This document shows positions 24,364 to 32,428 of a DNA stretch of 39,067 bases, piece by piece. Source of the DNA: Chloroflexota bacterium (lineage in GTDB: Bacteria; Chloroflexota; Dehalococcoidia; Lucifugimonadales; UBA3495); contig JAPPCX010000085.1 of NCBI GenBank assembly GCA_028875655.1, positions 73,887-112,953 of the forward strand, in the 5' to 3' direction. Made by a program: the position numbers and the translations under genes. The notes beneath the pieces are model-generated. The model saw only the letters and a list, made by a program, of their open reading frames with translations. It searched no databases and was not told the DNA's origin. Each line of letters opens with the position of its first letter. Positions within the stretch are counted from its first letter, which is position 1.

Positions 24364-24440
24364 GCCCCTGTAGCTCAGTTGGACAGAGCGGCGGCGTCCT
24401 AAGTCGCGCGTCGGGGGTTCGAGTCCCTCCAGGGGTACCA
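24364..24440 (+). tRNA. tRNA-Arg (anticodon CCT)
   Basis: Full cloverleaf of 77 bases with encoded CCA, 13 bases after tRNA-Ala. Acceptor arms GCCCCTG/CAGGGGT pair, with a terminal G-T. The anticodon stem GCGGC/GTCGC encloses loop GTCCTAA, giving anticodon CCT for AGG codons. It is probably co-transcribed with tRNA-Ala. Confidence 0.95.
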
Positions 24441-24514
24441 ATACATCCCACATCTGAACGCCCAGGAACCGTACCGTCGGAGTCGTGTGGGATCTTTTAC
24501 TGTGGAGACAAGGA

Positions 24515-24925
24515 ATGCCCAAGATAATCCCGGTGCCTGATGAACTGAGCCAGCCCTTCTGGGACGCGGTGAACGAACATCGCCTGGTGGTCCAGAACTG
24601 TACTGGCTGCGACAAGCTCCAGTACCCTCCCGGAATGGACTGCCGGGTATGCGACTCCGCCGACGGTCTGGAGTGGAAAGAGGTGGAAGGCAAGGGCCAC
24701 ATCGCTGCCTACATCGTCATCGAGGACGGACGCCTCAACCGCCGTATGCCCGACCAACCCTACAACCTGGCGCTGGTGACGCTTGACCAGGACCCTACCG
24801 TGAACTTCTACTCCAACCTGCCGGGCGTCCCGCCCTACGAGGTGCCGGTGGGCGCGGCAGTTGAGGTGACGTTCGAGGAAGTAGCCCCCGGCCAGTTGAT
24901 ACACGAGTGGCAGGTGGTGGACTAG
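24515..24925 (+). CDS. DUF35 zinc-ribbon/OB-fold acyl-CoA-associated protein
   Basis: Protein of 136 aa with a rubredoxin-like zinc ribbon followed by an OB-fold. Four cysteines, Cys29, Cys32, Cys43 and Cys46, form the zinc site (CxxC-x10-CxxC). DUF35 proteins act as partners of thiolase-like enzymes, for example the ChsH2 DUF35 domain with the Ltp2 aldolase in steroid side-chain degradation. The thiolase-like gene follows in the same direction, which supports this pairing. The ATG at 24515 is preferred over an upstream alternative start, because the sequence PVPDELSQPFWDA after it matches the usual family N-terminus. Confidence 0.88.
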   Translation: MPKIIPVPDELSQPFWDAVNEHRLVVQNCTGCDKLQYPPGMDCRVCDSADGLEWKEVEGKGHIAAYIVIEDGRLNRRMPDQPYNLALVTLDQDPTVNFYSNLPGVPPYEVPVGAAVEVTFEEVAPGQLIHEWQVVD

Positions 24926-24942
24926 CTCACGTGTACCCAATT

Positions 24943-24989
24943 TGTCATTGCGAGCGCAGCGGGATTGCCACGCTGCGCTCGCAATGACA
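24943..24989. repeat. Perfect 19-bp-stem hairpin repeat
   Basis: Arm TGTCATTGCGAGCGCAGCG (24943-24961) is the exact complement of 24971-24989 around a nine-base loop. It resembles widespread REP-like elements. It sits between the DUF35 and thiolase-like genes and has a truncated relative at 1-22. Confidence 0.85.
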
Positions 24990-25020
24990 AGCTGCGGAAA
25001 AAGTGACAAAAGGACGGACT

Positions 25021-26337
25021 ATGACCAGCAGCAATAACTTCCAGTGGCGCAGGGATCGGGACGGCCTGGGCGTGTGGGAACACCGGGGCCAGGTAGCCAT
25101 CGTCGGCTACGGCCATTCGCCGGTGGACCGGCGGTGGGACGAGAAGAACCTCGGCACTTCCCTGGGCGCGTACACCATCATGGCCTGCGAAAAGGCGATG
25201 GAACAGGCCGGCGTCACCATCGACCAGGTGGACGGCATCGTCTGCTGCGACAGCCACATCGCCGGCGGCAGCGGCGGGACCGCCTCACAGTGGGCGCCGC
25301 GGCCCTACTTCGACCCGCCTTACGACTCGGAGTACGGCTTGACCCTGATCAACGCCCAGTGGCTCATCGACACCATGGGCTTCAAGAACGTCAAATTCGC
25401 CCCCACCGGGGTGCCGACCATCGGCGAGATGGTGGGCATGGCATCGCAGGCTGTGGGCGATGGCGTCTGCTCTACTTGCCTGGTCATCTATCCCACCGGC
25501 AACCTGGAAGGCCGCTACCGGCGTGGCGGCGAGAACGCCGACGACTACGCCCGGGGAGCCCGACAGTGGACGGTGCCCTGGGGCAACCACGGCGGCAACG
25601 ACTTCATCAACATCTTTCCCCATCGCCAGTACCTGATGAAGTACGGCGGCGAGCATGAGGACTTGGTCCACTTCGTCCGAAACCAGCACAAGAACGGGCT
25701 GCTGACTCCATGGGGCTACAACGCCACTCACAACATCCAGCCCATAACGGTGGAAGACTACATAGGTTCCCGGCCAATCCTGAATCCCCTGCGCATCTGG
25801 GACTGCGACCGGCCCGTGAACGCCTCGGCGGCCTACCTGTTCACGAGCTCTGAGCGGGCGCAGGATCTGAAATCCCAGCCCGTGTACGTCCTCAACCACT
25901 CCCAGCACAACTTCCGGTTCCGCACCACCCAGCCCGACCTGGACGAAGTGGAGATGTGGACCGACCGGCAGGCCGCCCGGATGTATGAAGGCGCCGGGCT
26001 GGGCCCCGCCGACGTGGACATCTTCAACCCCTACGACGGCTACTCGATAATGACCCAGTTCTTCCTGGAGGGCTTCCAGTGGCACGGGGTCAAGCGGGGC
26101 GAGGCCCTCTCCTTCTACGCCGGGGACATCAGCGTCAAGGGCCCCCACCCCTTCAGTTCCAGCGGCGGCAACCTGGGCAACGGCCGCACGCGCACCGCCA
26201 TGTACACCGACAGCATCGAGCAACTGCGGGGCACCGCCGGCGACCGCCAGGTAACGGTGCGAGCCGAGACCGCTCTGTGCGCCTTTACCACCCCCAGCAG
26301 CGGCGGTTGGCTGATGCTGGGGAAATATCCTTCCTAA
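25021..26337 (+). CDS. Thiolase-like protein (Ltp2-type, lacks the thiolase Cys)
   Basis: Thiolase-fold protein of 438 aa. N-terminal AIVGYGHSPVDRR and EKAMEQAGVTIDQVDGIVC, and C-terminal AGLGPADVDIFNPYDGYS and SSGGNLGNGR, align with the thiolase / lipid-transfer-protein-like superfamily. The nucleophilic Cys of thiolases is absent (APTGVPTIGEMVGMA), and the usual GHP near the C-terminus reads GNG. So it is probably not a beta-ketothiolase. Relatives of this type, such as Ltp2, are aldolases that cut side chains of acyl-CoAs and need a DUF35 partner, as found upstream. The ATG at 25021 follows AAAGGAC. Its stop nearly abuts the convergent ThDP gene. Confidence 0.85.
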   Translation: MTSSNNFQWRRDRDGLGVWEHRGQVAIVGYGHSPVDRRWDEKNLGTSLGAYTIMACEKAMEQAGVTIDQVDGIVCCDSHIAGGSGGTASQWAPRPYFDPPYDSEYGLTLINAQWLIDTMGFKNVKFAPTGVPTIGEMVGMASQAVGDGVCSTCLVIYPTGNLEGRYRRGGENADDYARGARQWTVPWGNHGGNDFINIFPHRQYLMKYGGEHEDLVHFVRNQHKNGLLTPWGYNATHNIQPITVEDYIGSRPILNPLRIWDCDRPVNASAAYLFTSSERAQDLKSQPVYVLNHSQHNFRFRTTQPDLDEVEMWTDRQAARMYEGAGLGPADVDIFNPYDGYSIMTQFFLEGFQWHGVKRGEALSFYAGDISVKGPHPFSSSGGNLGNGRTRTAMYTDSIEQLRGTAGDRQVTVRAETALCAFTTPSSGGWLMLGKYPS

Positions 26338-26339
26338 CG

Positions 26340-26930
26340 CTAATCGGCGCTGATGCCCAACTCGGACTGCAAGTCCCGGATGGTTTCAGCGCGGCTGCGG
26401 GTCGGCGGACGCACCCGCATGCCTATCGGCTCGTTCTCGATCTGCGGCACCACTTTGATGGCGACGAAGACCGGGCCGGTTGCCTGCATTATCTCCTCGA
26501 CGTTGGTGGCGAACTCTTCCAAGTCGTCGAAGCTGTAGGCCGAGGAATAACCGGATTCTTTGGCCACGCCGGCGTAGTTGATCTCCTGCGCGTTGGGAAC
26601 CGGCTGCCCTCCGGTGGTGGCGTAGCACTCGTTGTCCAGCAGGATATGGCAGAAGTTTTGCGGCTTCTTGCCGGCGATGGTCGCCAGTATCCCCATGTTC
26701 ATCAGCAGCGCGCCTTCGGAATCGAACAGCACCACTTTTTCGTCGGGCAGGCCCAGGGCCAGGCCCAGGGCCGCCGAAGTGGTCTGGCCCATTGCGCCGC
26801 CCAAGTTCAGGTCCCGGTTCTCGTTGGTGCTGAATTCCCCCCAGCGGCGACCGGAAGTGCCGGTGGGAATCACGATGGCATCCCCTCGGTGCTCCTGGAA
26901 TACTCGGAATACGTCCTCGGCATGAATCAT
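26340..26930 (-). CDS. ThDP-dependent decarboxylase, pyrophosphate-binding (beta) subunit
   Basis: Protein of 196 aa matching the C-terminal ThDP-binding domain of sulfopyruvate/phosphonopyruvate decarboxylases. The GDG-x-N motif region is FDSEGALLMNMG (69-80) with a later LLDN (97-100). The usual metal-binding Asp of GDG is Glu72 here (SEG). The N-terminus PTGTSGRRW and NLGGAMGQTTSAALGLALGL are family-like. It works with the alpha subunit encoded upstream to decarboxylate a 2-oxo acid. The two genes are 65 bases apart, with a hairpin repeat between them. Whether the substrate is sulfopyruvate, phosphonopyruvate or another oxo acid is not clear. Confidence 0.85.
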   Translation of the reverse strand: MIHAEDVFRVFQEHRGDAIVIPTGTSGRRWGEFSTNENRDLNLGGAMGQTTSAALGLALGLPDEKVVLFDSEGALLMNMGILATIAGKKPQNFCHILLDNECYATTGGQPVPNAQEINYAGVAKESGYSSAYSFDDLEEFATNVEEIMQATGPVFVAIKVVPQIENEPIGMRVRPPTRSRAETIRDLQSELGISAD

Positions 26931-26965
26931 TCTTTGCCTCCGTTATGCTGATCTTGACTCTCGGG

Positions 26966-26985
26966 ATTCCCGCTTTCGCGGGAAT
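26966..26985. repeat. Hairpin repeat between ThDP subunit genes
   Basis: ATTCCCGC (26966-26973) pairs with GCGGGAAT (26978-26985) over TTTC. A half copy (ATTCCCGCGAAAG) is at 11081-11093. It is a REP-like element that could modulate the alpha/beta ratio. Confidence 0.7.
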
Positions 26986-26995
26986 GACGGGAAAC

Positions 26996-27514
26996 CTAGC
27001 GGTTGAACCCGTGGTATTCGTCGCCCACGAGGATGGCAACCGGCCGCTTGGTGGCCCGAGCTTCCTCAAAGGCCGTGGAGATGCGTGGACTGTCGTCGTT
27101 CTGCTCCACCAGGTAATAGTTGATGCGGAAGGCGTTGAGGAACGGCTCGGTATAGCGGGCCGCCGAGTCGGTGATGACGCCGTGGCGGTTCCAACCACGA
27201 TAGCCCACCACCATGACCAGCGGGAACCCGGCGTCCAGGACCATGCCCCGGATGGAGTCGCCCGATTCCATCATGCCGGTGTTCTGGATGAGCACCACCG
27301 GCGTCTGGCCGGCAACCAGCAGACCCAGGGCGATGGCGAAGGTCTCGCCCTCCCGGGAGGCCGGAACGACATCCAGCCAGGGCTGGTCCTTCATCAACTC
27401 GTACAGGTAGTTGGTCTCGCTGTCCGGAATGGTCACCACGTGGGTGACGCCGTTCTTCTGGAACTCCTCGACCATAGCCTCAGGGCTCAGCACTGCTGCC
27501 TGTTGTGTAACCAT
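26996..27514 (-). CDS. ThDP-dependent decarboxylase, PYR-domain (alpha) subunit
   Basis: Protein of 172 aa resembling the alpha subunit of sulfopyruvate decarboxylase. This N-terminal PYR domain supplies the Glu that activates ThDP, here in SREGETFAIALG (53-64). Further family segments are IPDSETNYLYELM, QNTGMMESGDSIRG and MVVGYRGW. The first gene of a two-gene minus-strand operon, it is followed by the ThDP-binding subunit. TATAAT on the minus strand at 27602-27607 is a likely -10 box. The operon faces away from the second fused CoA-transferase. Context suggests decarboxylation of a 2-oxo acid feeding the nearby CoA pathway. Confidence 0.87.
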   Translation of the reverse strand: MVTQQAAVLSPEAMVEEFQKNGVTHVVTIPDSETNYLYELMKDQPWLDVVPASREGETFAIALGLLVAGQTPVVLIQNTGMMESGDSIRGMVLDAGFPLVMVVGYRGWNRHGVITDSAARYTEPFLNAFRINYYLVEQNDDSPRISTAFEEARATKRPVAILVGDEYHGFNR

Positions 27515-27601
27515 GAAAGTTCTCCTCGCGTAGTCAGTGATCCTGGCAGTCGCGGTTTCCGTTGCGTGGGCAAAGACCCGCTACTGTTGTGGACGCTGCC
27601 G

Positions 27602-27607
27602 ATTATA
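27602..27607 (-). promoter_or_regulatory. -10 box for the ThDP decarboxylase operon
   Basis: The minus strand reads TATAAT, 87 bases upstream of the alpha-subunit ATG, followed by CGGCAGC. No clear -35 box. Confidence 0.4.
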
Positions 27608-27763
27608 GTTACGCATACCGAGAGGGTCAATTTTGAGAAGCCGGACTTCTCAACGCTGAACAGTTACGTGTCGTCGCCGGCAGTTGACCGCTCATACCCT
27701 CAGTGTTAGCGTGCGTTCAATCGACGAAGCAAATCTTATGGCAATCAGGCGGAGGGTCCGGAC

Positions 27764-30055
27764 ATGGCGGCAGCGCTGGAACACATTCGGGTAATTGACT
27801 TCGGGCAGTACATTTCAGGGCCGCTGGCAGGAATGTTGTTGGCGGATCAAGGCGCGGACGTGGTGCGCGTTGAACCTCCCGGCGGGCCCCGCTGGGACAC
27901 TCCGGCGAACTCGACGTGGAACCGGGGCAAACGCAGCATAACCCTGGACCTCAAGCGGGCGGACGACGCTGCCATTGCCCGGTCTCTCATTGAGAGCGCC
28001 GACGTGGTGATTGAGAACTTCCGGCCTGGGACGATGGAACGGCTGGGGCTGGGGCACGAGGAAATGACTCGCGCCAACCCGCGCCTGGTGTACTGCTCCA
28101 TACCGGGATTCGCGGCCGACGATCCCAGGGCGGCCATGCCGGCTTATGAGGGAGTTGTGGGCGCGGCGTCGGCCAGCTTCCGCCCGTCAAACCCCGATAG
28201 CAAGCGCCCGGTTTACACGGCCATTCCCATCGCCTCGGTCTATGGGGCCTTCCAGTCCGTGGTGGCCATCACCGTTGCGCTGAATGTCCGGGAACGCGAC
28301 GGCGCCGGGCAGCGCATCGAAGTGCCGCTTTTTGACAGCATGTTCCAGTCCATCGGGCGTTTCGGCGTGCGGGTGCATAACGCTCCGCCGGCGACCCCGA
28401 TGCTGGGAGAGCTGTGGGGCGGCATTTTCCGGTGCAGCGACGGCCAGTACGTGCGATTCGGCGGCCCCGGCAACCAGAACTTCCGGCAGTTTGTCGAAGC
28501 CGCGGGGATCACGTCGTGGGATGACGAGGGCCTGACCGACTTCGACCATCCGCTGGACGAACCCCAATTCCGCGCCGAAGCGCAGAATAGGATTCGCGAT
28601 CTTTTCCTAACCCGTAGCGCGCAGGAATGGGAAGACCTGATCGCCGAGGCGGGCAGCGAGGGAGCAGTCTGTCGCACCAGCGCTGAGTGGTTTGACCATC
28701 CCCACACCCGGGCCTCGCAGATGGTGGTGGAGGTTGACGACCCCACCTATGGCAAGATGCTGCAACCAGGAATCAACGCCCGGATGTCTTTGACGCCGGG
28801 CAAAGTACGCGGCCCGGCTCCCACACCCGACCAGCATCGGGAAGAAATTCTGGCCGAGTTAAAGCCCCGCTCTGCTTCCAGGGCGCCGGCTGCCGGGGCG
28901 TCGGCCCATGAAGACACCATCCGCGCCGCCCTTGACGGGGTGAAGGTGCTGGACCTGTGCATCATCCTGGCCGGTCCGACCATGGGCCGGACGCTGGCTG
29001 AGTACGGCGCCAACGTCATCAAGATTGACAACCCCAGGCGCGGATCCACCGTGGCCCGGCATAATGATATCAACCGGGGCAAGCGCAGCATCCTGTTGGA
29101 CCTGAGATCGGAAGAGGGGCTCGAGGTATTCTGGAAGCTGCTGGAGGATGCCGACGTGGTAGCTCAGAACTACCGGGCCGGCAGCCTGGAGCGGTTGGGC
29201 CTGGGCTACGACGAGGTGAAAAAGCGCAAGCCCGACATCATCTACGCCTCATTGAACGCCTACGGGCACATCGGCCCCTGGGCGGAGCGCCCCGGCCACG
29301 AGGGGTTTGCACAGGCCACCGCCGGCATGACCCGCCGCTTCGGCGGCGAAGGCGTGCCTGAGTCACAACCCAACCCGGTGAACGACTATGGCACGGGTCT
29401 CATGGGCGCCTACGGCGTGGCTTTGGCGTTGCTGCACCGGCAGCGCACCGGAGAGGGCCAGCACATAGACTCGGCCCTGGCTTACACCGCCATGACGCTG
29501 CAATCGCCCTTCATGCAGATGTACGAGGGCAAGGAGTGGAACGAGACCAGCGGGCAGGACGCCCTGGGGACAGGCCCCTTGCATCGGGCCTACCAGGCCA
29601 GCGACGGCTGGTTCTTCCTCGGAGCCCCGGAATCTGCCCTGCCAAAACTGTCAGGCTTGGAGGGACTCTCCGGAATCGACTCCCTTGGCGGGGATGCCCT
29701 GGCTTCGTCGCTGGAAGAGCGGTTCCAGGGGAACAGCGTGGCGTCCTGGGTGGAGCGACTGGCCGCCGCCGGCGTCGGCGCGCAGCGGGTCATCACCAAC
29801 GTCCGGGAACTGATGACCGACCCCTGGGTAGTGTCTCACGGACTCAGCATCACCCGGGAGCACGACGAACTGGGACCAGTGACCACCTGTGGACCCGCGC
29901 CGCGACTTTCGCGAACCCCGGTGCGGCCGGGCATACCCGCGCCCAAGCCCGGCTCCCACGCCCGGGAGATCCTGGACGAACATGGCCTGGGAAGCCGGTA
30001 CCAAACCCTGCTGAATTCGGGAGTGATATTGACCGACGGTGTAGCTGCCGGTTAG
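27764..30055 (+). CDS. Second fused tandem CaiB/BaiF family III CoA-transferase
   Basis: Protein of 763 aa with two family III CoA-transferase domains (about 4-360 and 388-745) joined by an Ala-rich linker. At the catalytic acid position domain 1 keeps Asp191 (VPLFDS), while domain 2 has Tyr574 (ALAYTA), so only the first site is likely active. This is the reverse arrangement of the fused protein at 15.3 kb. Both domains keep the CoA-binding VRVEPPGG/IKIDNPRRG and NRGKRSI segments. GGAGG lies shortly before the ATG. It diverges from the ThDP decarboxylase operon and converges on the MmgE/PrpD gene. The substrate acid is unknown. Confidence 0.92.
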   Translation: MAAALEHIRVIDFGQYISGPLAGMLLADQGADVVRVEPPGGPRWDTPANSTWNRGKRSITLDLKRADDAAIARSLIESADVVIENFRPGTMERLGLGHEEMTRANPRLVYCSIPGFAADDPRAAMPAYEGVVGAASASFRPSNPDSKRPVYTAIPIASVYGAFQSVVAITVALNVRERDGAGQRIEVPLFDSMFQSIGRFGVRVHNAPPATPMLGELWGGIFRCSDGQYVRFGGPGNQNFRQFVEAAGITSWDDEGLTDFDHPLDEPQFRAEAQNRIRDLFLTRSAQEWEDLIAEAGSEGAVCRTSAEWFDHPHTRASQMVVEVDDPTYGKMLQPGINARMSLTPGKVRGPAPTPDQHREEILAELKPRSASRAPAAGASAHEDTIRAALDGVKVLDLCIILAGPTMGRTLAEYGANVIKIDNPRRGSTVARHNDINRGKRSILLDLRSEEGLEVFWKLLEDADVVAQNYRAGSLERLGLGYDEVKKRKPDIIYASLNAYGHIGPWAERPGHEGFAQATAGMTRRFGGEGVPESQPNPVNDYGTGLMGAYGVALALLHRQRTGEGQHIDSALAYTAMTLQSPFMQMYEGKEWNETSGQDALGTGPLHRAYQASDGWFFLGAPESALPKLSGLEGLSGIDSLGGDALASSLEERFQGNSVASWVERLAAAGVGAQRVITNVRELMTDPWVVSHGLSITREHDELGPVTTCGPAPRLSRTPVRPGIPAPKPGSHAREILDEHGLGSRYQTLLNSGVILTDGVAAG

Positions 30056-30093
30056 CGCAGGCGTCATATACGACGCGAATCTAAATTGGTAAA

Positions 30094-31440
30094 TCAGGCG
30101 GAAGGGCACAGCGCCGTCTTCCCTAGAACTTCCATCAGCTGACTCACGTCGTCAAGACGCTCCAGGTTTTCCAGCATGTCCAGCACGCGCTCGGTGTCGG
30201 CCTCGGAGAGTGCGCGGCGGAAGCAGTCGCGTACCTTTGCCAGGCGCTGGTCGCGGGACATGGGGTTGGATGCCGACCCGCTGAAAGCGGAACATTCGGC
30301 GCTGACCGTCCTCCCGTCCTTCAGCACAGCGGTGGCGAGGGTTGCGCCCGATTCGGGACCTTCCGGTTCCACGCCGATGCGACCCAGCATATCCTCCATA
30401 TCCGGGGAGAAGCGGCGGGCGTCGGTGAAGGTGTCGATGCCCACATGCCCGTCCAGCAGGGCGGCGGCGGCGCAGTATTCCACGCTGAACTTGCCGTCCA
30501 GACCGCTGCGAGGCGTCGGCCCGGAATGACCCCGTCCCCGGCGGTGAATGGTAACCTGCTCGATGTCGGCGGGGTCAAGGCCGTTCTGCTCGCGCAGGTT
30601 CAGCGCGGCCTCGATGGCGTTCTGCATATAGACTTGAGCGGGGAATCGCTTGATGTCAAAGCCTGGGTCAACGAGACGCCACGACGCGCCCAGGCCGCCG
30701 GTGGCCACGTCCCAATCGAATTCGCCGCCGAACAGGGCGGCAGCAAACCCCACGGGCGATTCCAGCGCCTCGTCGCTGGCCGTGTAGCCCATGCCGGCCA
30801 GGATGCCGGCCTCGGCTCCCATACGGGCGGCGTTGCCGGGGTGGGTGGACTTGACCATAGTGCCCGTGTTGGCGGTGAGGCCGCCGGTACGCGAGGCGGC
30901 GATGCCCAAGGCCATCAGGGTTTGTTCGGCGTCCAGGTCCAGCGTCTTGGCAGATGCCGCTGCGCCCCCCAAGGGGCCGACCAGTCCCGGCGGGTGATAG
31001 CCGGGTCGAGTGGCCGGTGCTGAAGCGGCACGCAACCGCCCCTGGATTTCCCAGCCCAGCGCGTAGGCCGTGATGACGCGGTTGCCGGGGATGTGATGCT
31101 GTTCCGCCAGGGCCAGGGCCGACGGCAGGCAGGAGGAGGTGCCGTGGGTGGGCGGGAATCCCTGGATCTCGTAGTCCAGGCAGTGGCCGAAGACGCCGTT
31201 GGCGAAGGCGGCGGCCGGCGGATTGGTCCGGTAGCCCCAGCCGATCACAGAGGCCTGGGGAGAGCCGCCGGCGTCCCGCACGTAGCGGCCGATGATGTCG
31301 GCCAGTTCCTGGACCGAACCGGCGACCATGTTGGCCACCCCGTCCAGGATGGCGATTTTGGCCGCTTCCACCACCGGGGAGGGCAGGTTTGTAAAGTCGG
31401 TGTCGGCGATAAACTCGGCCAGGGTGCGGGTTGTGGTCAT
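30094..31440 (-). CDS. MmgE/PrpD family protein
   Basis: Protein of 448 aa of the 2-methylcitrate dehydratase / cis-aconitate decarboxylase superfamily. The N-terminal helical domain has VEAAKIAILDGVANMVAGS and the active-site region FGHCLDYEIQGFPPTHGTSS. The central domain has LDLDAEQTLMALGIAASRTGGL and MVKSTHPGNAARMGAEAGILA. Many members act on hydroxylated or unsaturated dicarboxylates. The gene has no prpBC neighbours, so methylcitrate cycling is not implied. AGAGG lies upstream of the ATG. A repeat carrying a minus-strand TATAAT box lies 46 bases before the start. Confidence 0.9.
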   Translation of the reverse strand: MTTTRTLAEFIADTDFTNLPSPVVEAAKIAILDGVANMVAGSVQELADIIGRYVRDAGGSPQASVIGWGYRTNPPAAAFANGVFGHCLDYEIQGFPPTHGTSSCLPSALALAEQHHIPGNRVITAYALGWEIQGRLRAASAPATRPGYHPPGLVGPLGGAAASAKTLDLDAEQTLMALGIAASRTGGLTANTGTMVKSTHPGNAARMGAEAGILAGMGYTASDEALESPVGFAAALFGGEFDWDVATGGLGASWRLVDPGFDIKRFPAQVYMQNAIEAALNLREQNGLDPADIEQVTIHRRGRGHSGPTPRSGLDGKFSVEYCAAAALLDGHVGIDTFTDARRFSPDMEDMLGRIGVEPEGPESGATLATAVLKDGRTVSAECSAFSGSASNPMSRDQRLAKVRDCFRRALSEADTERVLDMLENLERLDDVSQLMEVLGKTALCPSA

Positions 31441-31471
31441 GGAATGCCTACCTCTTGGAACATCGTCGGAA

Positions 31472-31505
31472 CCAGGATTATGGGGATTATATGATTTACC
31501 GGATT
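31472..31505. repeat. AGGATTA-type repeat, copy 1
   Basis: CAGGATTA, three variable bases, GGATTATA, then GATTT and CGG. It matches copy 2 (35519-35550) at 24 of 30 aligned positions without gaps. Its minus strand contains TATAAT (31486-31491) upstream of MmgE/PrpD. Confidence 0.7.
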
Positions 31506-31523
31506 GAAACCATTTGCACAGAG

Positions 31524-31529
31524 TATAAT
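31524..31529 (+). promoter_or_regulatory. -10 box for the VOC gene pair
   Basis: A perfect TATAAT lies 28 bases before the first VOC ATG, with GGGGG as ribosome-binding site in between. No convincing -35 box. Confidence 0.45.
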
Positions 31530-31557
31530 GCGCTCAACCAATTTTGGGGGTGCCACT

Positions 31558-31968
31558 ATGGCCAAAATCAAGCACGTTGCCATCACCTGTGAGGACCCGG
31601 ATGCGGTGGCGAAATTCTACAAGGAAGGGTTCGACCTGTTTGAAGTCGCCCGCAACGCCCGACAGATCCAGCTTTCCGACGGCGACATCAACCTGACCAT
31701 TCTCAAGTGGAAGACCAACGAGGACGCTGACGTCGGCCCCAACGGGGAGAACTACGATGGCATTCACCACATCGGGTTTCAGGTGGACAGCCTGGAGGAC
31801 ACTGGGGCGAAACTACGGGAAATTAACGGCGAGGAAATCGTCCGCCGTGAAGTGGCAGCGGACGGCCAGCCCCGCCCGCCCCGTGCCGAAGAAAAGTGGT
31901 CCGGCCCCAACGGGCAGGTCCTGGACATTTCGGAGCCGGGCTGGCTGCACAAGCCGCCCATGGACTAG
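31558..31968 (+). CDS. VOC (glyoxalase/dioxygenase-fold) protein 1
   Basis: Protein of 136 aa with the paired beta-alpha-beta-beta-beta modules of the vicinal-oxygen-chelate fold. Metal-ligand candidates are His6 (KHVAIT) and His70/His71 (HHIGFQV), with the C-terminal strand GQVLDISEPGW. VOC proteins include epimerases, lyases and ring-cleaving dioxygenases. GGGGG lies eight bases before the ATG at 31558. The second VOC gene begins 13 bases after the stop, so the two are co-transcribed and may form a heteromer. The specific reaction is unknown. Confidence 0.85.
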   Translation: MAKIKHVAITCEDPDAVAKFYKEGFDLFEVARNARQIQLSDGDINLTILKWKTNEDADVGPNGENYDGIHHIGFQVDSLEDTGAKLREINGEEIVRREVAADGQPRPPRAEEKWSGPNGQVLDISEPGWLHKPPMD

Positions 31969-31981
31969 GAGGCTACCTCAC

Positions 31982-32428
31982 ATGGACGCAACTTGCGTTA
32001 CCCACATCGGGATCTGCGTCAGGGACATGGACCGGTCGCTGGCATTCTACCGGGACACACTGGGAATGACGGTGCTGGGCGACCGCATGACCGACCCCAC
32101 GGAGGGCGGTCGCCTGCACAACTATCTGCGAGAGCGGCAGGCCCGCCGCTGGGTCAGCCTCGCCTACGGCGACGGGGCGACACCCACGCTGACCCTCACC
32201 AGCCATCCGGGCGACGAACCCGACGGGGAGCCCATCAAACTGGACATGGTGGGCATCAGCCACATCTCGTTTGGCGTGGCCGACGTGAAGGAGTTGACGG
32301 AAGAGTTGCTGGGCAAGGGCGTCGAACTGGCCGGGCCCATCGAGTCGTTCACGAACGCCGACGGAGACATCCGCAGCATCTACGTGTACGATCCTGACGG
32401 CATACTGGTGCAGTTCAATACGCCTTAA
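31982..32428 (+). CDS. VOC (glyoxalase/methylmalonyl-CoA epimerase-like) protein 2
   Basis: Protein of 148 aa with two VOC modules: VTHIGICVRDMDRSLAFYRDTLGM at the N-terminus and GISHISFGVADV in the middle. His8 and the middle His are metal-ligand candidates. The C-terminal strand reads DPDGILVQFNTP, where the usual metal-binding Glu is Gln144, so metal use may differ. AGGAGG precedes the ATG. Its stop overlaps the stop of the convergent CapA-type gene. Confidence 0.87.
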   Translation: MDATCVTHIGICVRDMDRSLAFYRDTLGMTVLGDRMTDPTEGGRLHNYLRERQARRWVSLAYGDGATPTLTLTSHPGDEPDGEPIKLDMVGISHISFGVADVKELTEELLGKGVELAGPIESFTNADGDIRSIYVYDPDGILVQFNTP

